Source: Burkholderiaceae bacterium
GTDB taxonomy: Bacteria > Pseudomonadota > Gammaproteobacteria > Burkholderiales > Burkholderiaceae
Length of the DNA: 7,841 bases
NCBI GenBank assembly: GCA_022701965.1
Contig: JAKONL010000157.1
Coordinates: forward strand, 1-7,841
Reading direction: 5' to 3'
The notes below the pieces were generated by a model. The model did not search any database and was not told the origin of the DNA. It saw only the letters and a list, made by a program, of their open reading frames with translations. The first letter of the stretch is position 1; the number at the start of each line of letters is the position of its first letter. Positions 1 through 6,758 of the stretch are shown piece by piece. Made by a program: the position numbers and the translations under genes.

Positions 1-879
1 GAGCGCATCGTCGTGCCGTTCGCGGCCGGCGGCGTGCAGGATATCCTCGCGCGCTCGATCTCGACCGAGCTCGGCACCGCGCTCGGCCAGACCGTGATCG
101 TCGAGAACCGCGCGGGCGCGGGCGGCACCGTGGGAACCGGCTACGTCGCCAAGTCGCCACCCGACGGCAACACCATGGTGCTCGCCGCGGCCAGCCACAA
201 CATCGCCGGTACGCTCTACACCAGGCTCGCCTACGACCCGCAGAAGGACTTCGTGCCGATCGCCCACATCGGCACGGCCGACTACGTGCTGATGATCCAT
301 GCCGACGTGCCAGCCAAGACCGTGGCCGAATACATCCGCCATGCCAAGGCCAATCCCGGCAAGCTCAACTACGCCACCAGCGGCGTGGGCAGTGCCACGC
401 ACCTGTCGATGGCCTACTTCAACGGACTCGCCGGCATCGACGTCGTTCACATCCCGCTCAAGGCCACGGGCGAGGCGATCAACGAAGTGATCTCCGGCCG
501 CGCGCAGGCCGTGATCGCGGCGAGCATCGGCGCGCTGGCCTTCGCCAACGACGCCCGCGTGCGGCTGATCGGCGTGACCTCGACCCAGCGCTCAAAGTAC
601 CTGCCTGCCGTGCCCACCATCGCCGAGAGCGGCCTGCCCGGCTACCGCTTCGATTCCTGGTTCGGACTGCTCGGCCCGGCAAGCACGCCGGCCGCATCGG
701 TCACGCGCATCAATGCCGCCGTTGCGACGGTGCTCAAGGACCCGGCCGTGCTGGAACGGCTCGACAAGCAGGGCATCAAGCCGCAGGCGATGAGCAGCGC
801 CGAATTCGGCAGCCTGCTCGCGGTCGACTACAAGCGCATGGCGGAGGTGGTGAAGGCCTCCGGCGCGACGGTGGACTAG
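1..879 (+). CDS. Bug-family (TctC-like) tripartite tricarboxylate receptor, 5'-truncated
   Basis: This is a periplasmic substrate-binding protein of the Bug/TctC family, which captures small carboxylates or related solutes, usually for TctAB-type transporters or for sensing. The frame is open from base 1 and gives 292 codons. Family members are about 320-330 residues, so the signal peptide and first few mature residues lie upstream of the window. Visible hallmarks are the opening strand and loop IVVPFAAGG followed by VQDILAR (the usual motif has T-D where this has Q-D), the ENRAGAGGTVGTGYVAKSPPDG block, the LNYATSGVGSATHLS loop, and a VPTIAESGLPGY segment near the C-terminal third. The ligand cannot be read from sequence. 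The stop TAG overlaps the stop of the convergent downstream gene by 4 nt. The family call is firm; the true start is not visible. Confidence 0.95.
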   Translation, partial: ERIVVPFAAGGVQDILARSISTELGTALGQTVIVENRAGAGGTVGTGYVAKSPPDGNTMVLAAASHNIAGTLYTRLAYDPQKDFVPIAHIGTADYVLMIHADVPAKTVAEYIRHAKANPGKLNYATSGVGSATHLSMAYFNGLAGIDVVHIPLKATGEAINEVISGRAQAVIAASIGALAFANDARVRLIGVTSTQRSKYLPAVPTIAESGLPGYRFDSWFGLLGPASTPAASVTRINAAVATVLKDPAVLERLDKQGIKPQAMSSAEFGSLLAVDYKRMAEVVKASGATVD

Positions 880-1370
880 AGGCCGGCGCCGCGCGTGCGG
901 CGCTCGAATACGACGCCCGCCAGCACGCACCCTGCCGCCATCGAAAGGAGCCCGCCGAGTCCGCGTGTCGCGTCGATGAAGACCGGCATCGGCGCCACCG
1001 CGTCGGCCACCTTCACGGCGGCGATCAGGCCCGTTCCGGCCGCCAGCGGGATCAGCCCGCCGCGCCACGCCGGCCAGCGGCGCGCCAGCACGATCGCGAC
1101 CGCCAGCGCCGGCAGCCAGGCCGCCAGCACCACGCCGGCGTAGAGCGGACCGAAGCCGACCAGATCCTGGGCCGAGACGAGCGCCCGCAACTGCAGCGGC
1201 ATCTCCACGCCGAGCCTCGCCAGCGCCTGCAGGTTGAACTGCGTCTGCGCGACCGTCCCCCAGACCGTCGCGAGCAGCCACGCCAGTGCGAAGGCCAGCG
1301 CGATCCGTGGCCATTGGCCGCGCGCAGGCTTCAGTGACATCAGGGATTTCAGGGACTTTGTGGAGGTCAT
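876..1370 (-). CDS. Small four-helix integral membrane protein of unknown function
   Basis: I do not recognise a named family. From the ATG at 1370 the product is 164 residues with four hydrophobic segments, at about residues 22-41, 72-96, 105-125 and 137-154. A polar stretch between helices 1 and 2 carries AQTQFNLQAL (41-50) and then DLVGFGPLYAG (69-79), which looks conserved rather than random. The N-terminus is a short repeat, KSLKSLMSLK, coded by near-identical 9-bp units. Start choice is uncertain: in-frame ATGs at 1385 (169 aa) and 1340 (154 aa) are alternatives, and none has a good Shine-Dalgarno. The gene diverges from the PQQ dehydrogenase with a gap of at most 29 bp and converges on the Bug gene with overlapping stops. 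Helical content and codon pattern support a real gene. A role alongside the dehydrogenase is only a guess from position. Confidence 0.75.
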   Translation of the reverse strand: MTSTKSLKSLMSLKPARGQWPRIALAFALAWLLATVWGTVAQTQFNLQALARLGVEMPLQLRALVSAQDLVGFGPLYAGVVLAAWLPALAVAIVLARRWPAWRGGLIPLAAGTGLIAAVKVADAVAPMPVFIDATRGLGGLLSMAAGCVLAGVVFERRTRGAGL

Positions 1371-1382
1371 GGAAGGGCCCGG

Positions 1383-1393
1383 CATTTCATACT
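1383..1393. promoter_or_regulatory. AT-rich patch, possible shared divergent promoter
   Basis: This is the only AT-rich stretch between the membrane protein gene and the PQQ dehydrogenase gene. On + it contains CATACT (1388-1393, 4 of 6 matches to TATAAT), placed so that transcription could begin at about the ATG at 1400. On - it contains TATGAA (1392-1387, 4 of 6), which would start a transcript a few bases before the ATG at 1370. Neither has a convincing -35 box. This is inference from short matches only. Confidence 0.25.
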
Positions 1394-1399
1394 CGGCCC

Positions 1400-2632
1400 A
1401 TGATGCAGCACGTCCAACCGTCGATCGACAAGCCGGAAAATCGTCAGGGGCTTGGCGCGTCGAACGCGACCCGGCGCCAGGTTCTGCATGCCTTCTGTGC
1501 GGTTCTTGGTGCCGTCGTCGCAGCGCCGCACGGCCTGGCGCATGCACAAGGACCGGCGCAGGAATCGGCGCAGGTCGTGGCCCCGGAGACCTACAAGGTG
1601 GAGACGGTCGTCGCCGGGCTCGACCATCCGTGGGCGCTCGCGTTCCTGCCCGACGGCCGGATGCTGGCGACCGAGCGCGCAGGGCGCCTGCGCATCGTCG
1701 AACGCAGCGCCGACGGCCGCTGGATACTGCGGCCCGAACCCGTGGCCGGCGTGCCACCGGTGCTGGCGAAGGGCCAGGCCGGGCTGTTCGACCTGATGCT
1801 CGACGCCGGCTTCGCGAACAACGGGCTGCTGTACCTGTCGTTCGCCCATGGCGAGCCGGACGCCAACCACCTGCGCGTGGTGCGCGCCCGCTTCGACGGA
1901 CGGCGCCTTCAGGACGTCACGCCGATCTTCACCTCGCGCCCGGCCAAGACGCATGCGCAGCATTTCGGTGGCCGCATGGCGCAGCTGCCCGACGGCACGC
2001 TCGTCGTGGGCATGGGCGACGGCAACCTGGAGCGCACCGACGCCCAACGGCTGACCACGCACCTGGGCAAGACGATGCGCTTCGGCCGCGACGGCGGCGT
2101 GCCGGCCGACAACCCCTTCGTCGGTCGCGCCGATGCGCTGCCCGAGATCTACAGCCTCGGCCACCGCAATCCGCAGGGCATGGTCTTCGTCGCAGCCGAC
2201 GGCGCGCTCTACGCGCACGAACACGGCTCCAAGGGCGGCGACGAGCTCAACCGCATCGAGCGCGGCGCCAACTACGGCTGGCCGGTGACGACCGGCGGCG
2301 TCGACTACACCGGCGCGCGCATCACGCCGTATGCCCGGCGCGAAGGCATCACGGCGCCGCTGGTCGAGTGGACGCCGTCGACCGCACCGGCCGGCATGGC
2401 GTACTACGACGGGGCGCTGTTCCCCGCCTGGCGCGGCAGCCTCTTCGTGGCGAACCTCAAGGAGCGCAGCGTGCGCCGCGTGCCGATGCGCGCGGGCGTG
2501 CCGGGCCGGCAGGACATCCTGTTCAAGGAGCTCGACGCCCGCCTGCGCGATGTGCGCAGCGGACCCGACGGTGCGCTCTACCTGCTGACCGACGACGAGG
2601 ACGGCAAGGTGCTGCGCGTCACGCCGCGCTGA
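1400..2632 (+). CDS. PQQ-dependent aldose sugar dehydrogenase (GSDH/Asd type), Tat-exported
   Basis: This periplasmic quinoprotein oxidises aldose sugars, or similar alcohols or aldehydes, using PQQ. It has the six-bladed propeller fold of soluble glucose/sorbosone dehydrogenases such as E. coli YliI (Asd). At 410 aa it is near the family length plus a leader. Residues 24-49 form a twin-arginine signal (TRRQVL, hydrophobic core, then AHA before Q50). Family motifs follow: LDHPWALAFLPDGRMLATE (75-92), HFGGRMAQLPDG (188-199) with the likely catalytic His188, LGHRNPQG (253-260), HGSKGGDELN (275-284), NYGWP (291-295) and the late DVRSGPDGALYLLTD (384-398) with a probable PQQ-contact Arg. I chose the ATG at 1400 (or the adjacent 1403) because no other start lies just before the Tat motif; no Shine-Dalgarno is visible. 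No PQQ synthesis gene is in the window. Preferred sugar and electron acceptor are unknown. Confidence 0.93.
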   Translation: MMQHVQPSIDKPENRQGLGASNATRRQVLHAFCAVLGAVVAAPHGLAHAQGPAQESAQVVAPETYKVETVVAGLDHPWALAFLPDGRMLATERAGRLRIVERSADGRWILRPEPVAGVPPVLAKGQAGLFDLMLDAGFANNGLLYLSFAHGEPDANHLRVVRARFDGRRLQDVTPIFTSRPAKTHAQHFGGRMAQLPDGTLVVGMGDGNLERTDAQRLTTHLGKTMRFGRDGGVPADNPFVGRADALPEIYSLGHRNPQGMVFVAADGALYAHEHGSKGGDELNRIERGANYGWPVTTGGVDYTGARITPYARREGITAPLVEWTPSTAPAGMAYYDGALFPAWRGSLFVANLKERSVRRVPMRAGVPGRQDILFKELDARLRDVRSGPDGALYLLTDDEDGKVLRVTPR

Positions 2633-2639
2633 ACGCTTC

Positions 2640-3467
2640 TCACAGCGGCATCGCCAGCGACTTCAGCTCGTCGAAGTCGGTGTCGAAACGCCCGCTCGAC
2701 ACGTAGCTCTCCAGATCGAGCCGTTCGACCAGCGCCATGTCGACGCGCCCGATCGCTTCCTCGACCGTCACGCCCGCCGACACCGATGAGGCGACGTTGC
2801 ACGCCAGCTGCACGACGCGCCCCAGGTCGGGCGCCGTGGCGCCCACCGGCTCCAGCGAATAGCGGATCGCGGCGACCACCTCGCGCGGCAGGCCGAGCCG
2901 GTCGGCCCAGATCGCGCTCACCATCGGATGCGTGACGCCGAAGGCCGCTGCCTCCACCAGCGCCATGTCCTGCCCCCAGAGTGCGGGATAGCCCTGCAGC
3001 GCGATGCGCGCTTCCTCCGGATGGCTCTGGCACAGGATCAGGTGGCCGACGCCCTGCAGCAGGCCGGCGCAGTACGCCTTCTCGCCGTCGACGTCCGCGC
3101 GCGTCGCGATCTGGCGTGCCGACGACGCGCAGATCACCGAGACCATCCAGAACTGACGCAGGTTCACGGCCGGCACCTCGACGAAGGCCGCCATCGCGCC
3201 GCTGGCGATCAGCAGCGTCTGCAGCGACGTGATGCCGACCGTGGACACGGCGTCCTCGATCGAGGACAGCGAGCGTCGGCCGCCGAAGAACGACGAATTC
3301 GCCAGCCGCAACACGCGCGAACTCAGTACCGGGTCCTGTTCCAGTTCCTCGGTGATGTCGCCGAAGCTCGCGTCCGGCTCGCGTGCGACCGCGAGCACGC
3401 GCTCGACCACGCGGGGAACCATCGGCAGCTTGACCCTGCCGGCCATGACGTCCTGTATGAAATCCAT
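2640..3467 (-). CDS. HDOD-domain signalling protein
   Basis: This is a 275-residue cytoplasmic protein made of one HDOD domain, a catalytically degenerate relative of HD phosphohydrolases found in bacterial signalling, for example in c-di-GMP, chemotaxis and stress networks. The domain opens with LPMVPRVVERVLAVA (14-28) and DITEELEQDPVLSSRVLRLANSS (37-59). It continues with SIEDAVSTVGITSLQTLLIA (69-88) and AYCAGLLQGVGHLIL (131-145), where the His-Asp of true HD enzymes is Gln138-Gly139, and then FGVTHPMVSAIWADRLGLP (176-194). No fused receiver, GGDEF, EAL or kinase domain is present. The ATG at 3467 sits just before the conserved domain start and has a weak GGA about 8 nt upstream. Its stop lies 7 bp from that of the convergent PQQ dehydrogenase, and 124 bp separate it from the upstream gene, so it probably has its own promoter. 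The partner is unknown. Confidence 0.92.
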   Translation of the reverse strand: MDFIQDVMAGRVKLPMVPRVVERVLAVAREPDASFGDITEELEQDPVLSSRVLRLANSSFFGGRRSLSSIEDAVSTVGITSLQTLLIASGAMAAFVEVPAVNLRQFWMVSVICASSARQIATRADVDGEKAYCAGLLQGVGHLILCQSHPEEARIALQGYPALWGQDMALVEAAAFGVTHPMVSAIWADRLGLPREVVAAIRYSLEPVGATAPDLGRVVQLACNVASSVSAGVTVEEAIGRVDMALVERLDLESYVSSGRFDTDFDELKSLAMPL

Positions 3468-3499
3468 GTTGTTCGATCCGTCCGAAGCGCCCTCCCCGC

Positions 3500-3529
3500 T
3501 TTGTAGAGCAAACAGCCGGTTTCTGCCAG
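3500..3529 (-). promoter_or_regulatory. Candidate sigma-70 promoter for the HDOD gene
   Basis: The gap upstream of the HDOD gene is visibly AT-rich from about 3500 to 3557, in contrast to the GC-rich surroundings. Read on -, CTGGCA (3529-3524, 4 of 6 to TTGACA) is followed after 18 bp by TACAAA (3505-3500, 4 of 6 to TATAAT). A start near 3493 would leave a leader of about 25 nt before the ATG at 3467. An A/T tract with the palindrome AAATATTT (3540-3547) lies just upstream and could act as an UP-type element. The matches are imperfect, so the promoter is probable but the exact boxes are not certain. Confidence 0.35.
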
Positions 3530-3591
3530 ATACATTTTGAAATATTTGGTCGAAACGCCACAGCCTGCGCCGGGCATTCCGGCCACGCGAC

Positions 3592-4950
3592 TCAGCGCGC
3601 CCGCAGCAGATCGCCCACGTCCAGCAGCACCAGCTCGTTGTCGTCGGCCTGGTTCGGCTCGCGGCTGCTGCTGAAGGGCAGGTTGTTGTCGTTGCCCACC
3701 ACGATGTGCGTCGCATCGACGACGTCGACGTTCTCGATCGTGAAGAACGGAAAGGCCAGCACGCCGCCGGCGGTCGGTTTCCTCGCGAGGCGCTGCGGGT
3801 CCTGGATGTTCAGCAGGTCGACGTAGCCGATCTTGCGCAGTTCGCCGCCGGCGTTCGCGTCGGTCAGCTCGATCTTGTAGACGCGCTTGAACTTCGCCAG
3901 GTCGTGGAAGCAGTCGGTGCGCTTCTGGCCTTCGGGACAGGCCTTGTCGGGCGTGCCTTCGCCGTTGTCACGCTCGATGACCAGCCCGGTCGTGCCGTCG
4001 ATCATGTTGAAGTCGCCGATCGCGTGGTGGTTCGCCTCGAGCACGTACTTCCAGTGGCGCCCGGTCCAGCGACCCGCCCGGACGTCGAACTCGAGCACGC
4101 GCAGGTACTGCCTGCCGCCCTCGACGGCCTCGTAGGACTTCGTGGCCTCGTTCCAGAGCGGGCCCTCGAGCAGCGCGTAGAGCCTGCTGCCATCCTTCGA
4201 CGCGGCCATGCCCTCGAAGCCCTTGGAGCGCTTGACCTCGAACGCCGGCGCCCTGGCGTCCGGCGCGGCGGCCGTCGTCACGGCCGGATGGTCGGGCGAG
4301 CGCACGACCTTGCCGTCGACCAGCGTGTCGAAGACTTCCAGCACCTTGCCGCTCGTGTCGGCCCGGATCAGGAACGGGCCGAACTCGTCGCCGACCCAGA
4401 TCGAGCCGCCGGCGAACTGGAAGCTCTCGGGATCGAAGTCGGCGCCGGTCAGGTAGCGCTCCGTGCTGCCCTCCTCCGCGATCCGGAACGGCACCTTCCG
4501 GTCGGGGTCGTGCAGGAACACGGTCTCCAGGCGCTCGAACCTGCCGCTTCGGAAGTCGACCGCGTAGCGGTTCAGGTAGAGCATGAAGTCGGGCGAGTTG
4601 GCTTTCGCGCCGGCACCGTTGTCCGTCAGGATCCAGAACGAGCCGTCGGGCATGCGCTTGATGCCCGAGTGCCCCTGCAGCGGCTGGCCCTGGAACGGCA
4701 GCGAGAGGCCGGTCGGCCGGCCGGCGGACGTGCCCTCGACGGTGCCGGGCCGGTCGACGCGCCGGGCGGTGGTGAACTTGCCGCTGGTGCGCAGGTCGGC
4801 GGGGGCGTCCTCGGGTGCGGCGACGAAGGATCGCGCCGGCAGGACGGCATGGCCGGCGAGCACGGCCGGAAAGGCCTGCTCGGCTTGCGCCGCACCGAAG
4901 GCGGCGCAGCCGAGGATGGCGCAGGAAGCGATACGGGAGAAGGTGTGCAT
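3592..4950 (-). CDS. Secreted 'esterase-like activity of phytase' family protein
   Basis: This is a predicted periplasmic or secreted beta-propeller protein of the phytase-like family (Pfam PF13449 type), whose members are annotated as esterase or phosphoesterase but are rarely tested. The product is 452 aa. Residues 1-23 form a Sec signal peptide ending AQA before Glu24. Recognisable family blocks are GHSGIKRMPDGSFWILTDNG (93-112), LTGADFDPESF (168-178), SIWVGDEFGPFL (183-194), GFEGMAASKDGSRLYALLEG (244-263), an ERDNGEG acidic loop (326-332), IENVDVV (406-411) and GNDNNLPFS (419-427). The acidic and amide residues in these loops would suit metal binding, which is inference. Cys338 and Cys347 may form a disulphide. 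The reading frame stays open far upstream, to 5718, but that part is antisense-like noise over the next gene. The ATG at 4950 is fixed by the signal peptide. The 65-bp gap upstream may hold its promoter. Confidence 0.9.
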   Translation of the reverse strand: MHTFSRIASCAILGCAAFGAAQAEQAFPAVLAGHAVLPARSFVAAPEDAPADLRTSGKFTTARRVDRPGTVEGTSAGRPTGLSLPFQGQPLQGHSGIKRMPDGSFWILTDNGAGAKANSPDFMLYLNRYAVDFRSGRFERLETVFLHDPDRKVPFRIAEEGSTERYLTGADFDPESFQFAGGSIWVGDEFGPFLIRADTSGKVLEVFDTLVDGKVVRSPDHPAVTTAAAPDARAPAFEVKRSKGFEGMAASKDGSRLYALLEGPLWNEATKSYEAVEGGRQYLRVLEFDVRAGRWTGRHWKYVLEANHHAIGDFNMIDGTTGLVIERDNGEGTPDKACPEGQKRTDCFHDLAKFKRVYKIELTDANAGGELRKIGYVDLLNIQDPQRLARKPTAGGVLAFPFFTIENVDVVDATHIVVGNDNNLPFSSSREPNQADDNELVLLDVGDLLRAR

Positions 4951-4985
4951 TGGACGGCCGCAAGGCAAAGCGCCGACGATGCGCG

Positions 4986-5010
4986 TCGCCCGTGACACCG
5001 CCGTGACGCC
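4986..5010 (-). promoter_or_regulatory. 11-bp-period direct repeat, possible degenerate Pho-box-like site
   Basis: On the minus strand the 7-mer GTCACGG occurs at 5007-5001 and again at 4996-4990, exactly 11 bp apart, about 40-57 nt before the ATG of the phytase-like gene. PhoB boxes are tandem 11-bp repeats of CTGTCAT followed by an AT-rich 4-mer. The GTCA core and period fit, but the AT-rich spacer and the last T do not. An ordinary GC-rich coincidence is quite possible. Confidence 0.2.
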
Positions 5011-5015
5011 TGCCG

Positions 5016-5714
5016 CTAGCTCAGCCGGACCGAATCCAGCGCCTTCACCCACTCGTCCTGCCCGCACCGCGGGCAGGTATACGCCGCCGCCTCGATGCGC
5101 GACACGCGGCCGCAGGCCGTGCAGGCGTGGTCGCCCGGCGCCGCAACCGTGCGGCTGCGGGCCTGGTAGGCCTTCGGCAGCACCGGCAGTCCGGGCTTCA
5201 CGTCCTCGTCGGCGTAGTAGTAGAAGCTCATGCTGCCGGAGGTCTCGAGGATCGCGATCCTGACCTGGCCGACGTGCTCGATCGACTGCTGGCGCATCTC
5301 GCTGATGAACTCGTCCTTGGCGTAGGTCGGCTCGCGCTGTTGCGAGATCACGAACTCGCCGTCCTCGATCACGTAGACCGGGTCGCCCTCGAGCAGGCTC
5401 TCGAAGCGTTCGCTGCGCGAGGCCAGCCACGTCACGCCCCGGTAGAACAGCAGGATCGAGACGAACACCAGCATCGCCGGCAGGATCGCGTAGTCCGGGT
5501 TGAACATCGGGTCGCCGGCCGCCGACCCGAGGCCGATGATGATCGCCACCTCGAAGATCGACAGCTGGCGCACGCCCTTCTTGCCCGACAGGCGCAGGAA
5601 CGCCAGGATCAGGCAGAACATGAGCAGCGTCCGCACGACGATCTCGATGGCGAACGAGAGGTCGAGGTCGTTCAGGAAGAGGTCGGCGAGATCGAGGGGC
5701 ATGGTGCGGAGCAT
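5016..5714 (-). CDS. DUF421 (YetF-like) membrane protein with C-terminal zinc-ribbon-like tail
   Basis: This 232-aa protein belongs to the DUF421/YetF family, with three N-terminal helices (about residues 22-40, 53-66 and 76-95) and a soluble domain. The signature GKKGVRQLSIFEVAIII (44-60) and GSAAGDPM (63-70) lie between helices 1 and 2. The soluble part has the family features LLEGDPVYVIEDGE (107-120), DEFISEMRQQ (134-143), VRIAILETSGSMSF (151-164) and YADEDVKPGLPVLP (167-180). After residue 190 comes a tail with Cys198, Cys201, Cys214 and Cys217 (C-x2-C-x12-C-x2-C), typical of a small zinc ribbon. The family's biochemical role is unknown; Bacillus relatives are linked to spore properties. 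An in-frame TGA lies directly before the ATG at 5714, so this is the longest form. The ATG at 5702 is an alternative (228 aa). It is co-directional with both flanking genes, with 61 and 65 bp gaps. Confidence 0.9.
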   Translation of the reverse strand: MLRTMPLDLADLFLNDLDLSFAIEIVVRTLLMFCLILAFLRLSGKKGVRQLSIFEVAIIIGLGSAAGDPMFNPDYAILPAMLVFVSILLFYRGVTWLASRSERFESLLEGDPVYVIEDGEFVISQQREPTYAKDEFISEMRQQSIEHVGQVRIAILETSGSMSFYYYADEDVKPGLPVLPKAYQARSRTVAAPGDHACTACGRVSRIEAAAYTCPRCGQDEWVKALDSVRLS

Positions 5715-5775
5715 TCACCAGTTCGGGCCGGCATGGCGTTTCGGCCCTGAAGCTCCTGAGGGCACCCGCGACCGG

Positions 5776-6732
5776 TCAGGACGACGCGGGCCGCCAGCGG
5801 CGCGCCAGCCGCGCGCCGAACATCACGACGCCGAGCGCGGCCACCACGCACGCGCTGCCCGCCCATTGCAGCGGCGCGACCCGCTCGCCGAGCAGCAGCA
5901 TGCCGGCGGCCAGCCCCACCACCGGCACGCCGAGGCTGAACGGCGCGACGCGGTTGGCCGGATGGCGCATCAGCAGCCCGGTCCACAGTCCGTAGGCCGC
6001 GACGGTCGCGAACCAGCCCAGATACGCCGCGCCCGCCCAGGCGCCGAGGCTCGCGTGCGTCCATTGCCAGCGCGTCGCGATCGGTTCGAAGAACCACGCC
6101 ATGGCGGCGAACGGCAGGATCGGCACCAGCGACATCCACACCACGAAGCCGACCGGGTCGTAGCCCGGGCGCGCCTGCTGCGCGCGCCGCACGACGATGT
6201 TCGACGCCGCCCACATCGCGGCCGAGGCCAGGTTCAGCCCCAGCCCGAGCAGCGTGATGCCGCCGCCGACCGCGCCACCGCCGCCCGCGATGTTGAGCGC
6301 GAAGCAGCCCAGCCCGGACGCGGCGAGCGCCAGCCCCAGGCGCAGCGGCCCGGAGAGGCGTTCGTTCAGGAAGAGCACGCCGAGCAGCGTCGTGAAGAAC
6401 ACCTGCGTCTGCAGGACCACCGAGGCCAGCGCCGCCGTCATGCCGACATCGAGCGCGACGAACAGGAATCCGAACTGCCCGAGCTGCGCCAGGCCCGCGG
6501 GCACCAGCCAGCGCCACGACAGCGCCGGCTTGCGGATGAGGAACACCAGCGGCAGCACCGCGAACAGGTAGCGCAACGTACCGAGCTGGAACGGCGTGAA
6601 CTCGCGCAGCGAGAACTTCATCGCGACGAAGTTCAGCCCCCAGATGACGACGACGCCGAGCGCGGCGAGCAGGTCGGCGCCCATGAGCGGGCTTGGCGGA
6701 TGCGGAAGGCGGGACGCTGGCGGGGCGGACAT
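5776..6732 (-). CDS. EamA/DMT-family inner-membrane exporter
   Basis: This is a drug/metabolite transporter superfamily protein with two EamA repeats and about ten transmembrane helices, 318 aa from the ATG at 6732. From memory it resembles E. coli EamA (YdeD, O-acetylserine/cysteine exporter): VVVIWGLNFVAMK near residues 27-39, FGFLFVALDVGMTAALAS (87-104), VVLQTQVFFTTLLGVLFLNERL (105-126), then in the second half VPILPF (203-208), RVAPFSLGVPVVGL (261-274) and LLLGERVAPLQW (279-290). The substrate could be an amino-acid-like metabolite but cannot be assigned. The ATG at 6684 gives 302 aa and aligns better with the E. coli N-terminus. The extra proline-rich 16 residues may be untranslated, and neither start has a clear Shine-Dalgarno. 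It begins 26 bp after the IclR stop, so read-through from that gene is likely. Confidence 0.92.
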   Translation of the reverse strand: MSAPPASRLPHPPSPLMGADLLAALGVVVIWGLNFVAMKFSLREFTPFQLGTLRYLFAVLPLVFLIRKPALSWRWLVPAGLAQLGQFGFLFVALDVGMTAALASVVLQTQVFFTTLLGVLFLNERLSGPLRLGLALAASGLGCFALNIAGGGGAVGGGITLLGLGLNLASAAMWAASNIVVRRAQQARPGYDPVGFVVWMSLVPILPFAAMAWFFEPIATRWQWTHASLGAWAGAAYLGWFATVAAYGLWTGLLMRHPANRVAPFSLGVPVVGLAAGMLLLGERVAPLQWAGSACVVAALGVVMFGARLARRWRPASS

Positions 6733-6758
6733 CCGGCGATTGTGCGCGGCCGCCGCGT

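Noticed and set aside
2623..2656. Possible bidirectional terminator between the convergent PQQ dehydrogenase and HDOD genes
   Set aside because: Only a bulged, short GCTG/CAGC pairing with a long loop can be drawn, with no T-tract on either strand.
1234..2706. Open frame on + (490 codons) covering the PQQ dehydrogenase in a different frame
   Set aside because: It is an Arg/Ala-rich shadow, while the dehydrogenase motifs all lie in the other frame.
3505..3529. Sigma-54 type promoter (TGGCA...TTTGC) upstream of the HDOD gene
   Set aside because: The GG and GC elements are 16 bp apart rather than the required 10, so it does not fit.
3569..3583. Hairpin GCCGG-GCATT-CCGGC after the phytase-like gene, considered as a terminator
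   Set aside because: The stem is only 5 bp and no T-tract follows on the minus strand. Such stems are frequent at this GC content.
3706..4995. Long open frame on + (429 codons) opposite the phytase-like gene
   Set aside because: The translation is low-complexity Arg/Ala/Val-rich with no family motif. The minus strand carries a signal peptide and clear conserved blocks. Such frames are common opposite GC-rich genes.
4951..5718. In-frame extension of the phytase-like gene upstream to 5718, which would make a 708-aa fusion
   Set aside because: The extension overlaps the DUF421 gene in another frame and has no recognisable domain. A signal peptide starts exactly at the ATG at 4950.
5744..5763. 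GCCCT/AGGGC inverted repeat after the EamA stop, considered as a terminator
   Set aside because: It has a 5-bp stem, a 10-nt loop and no T-run downstream on -, so it is not convincing as an intrinsic terminator.
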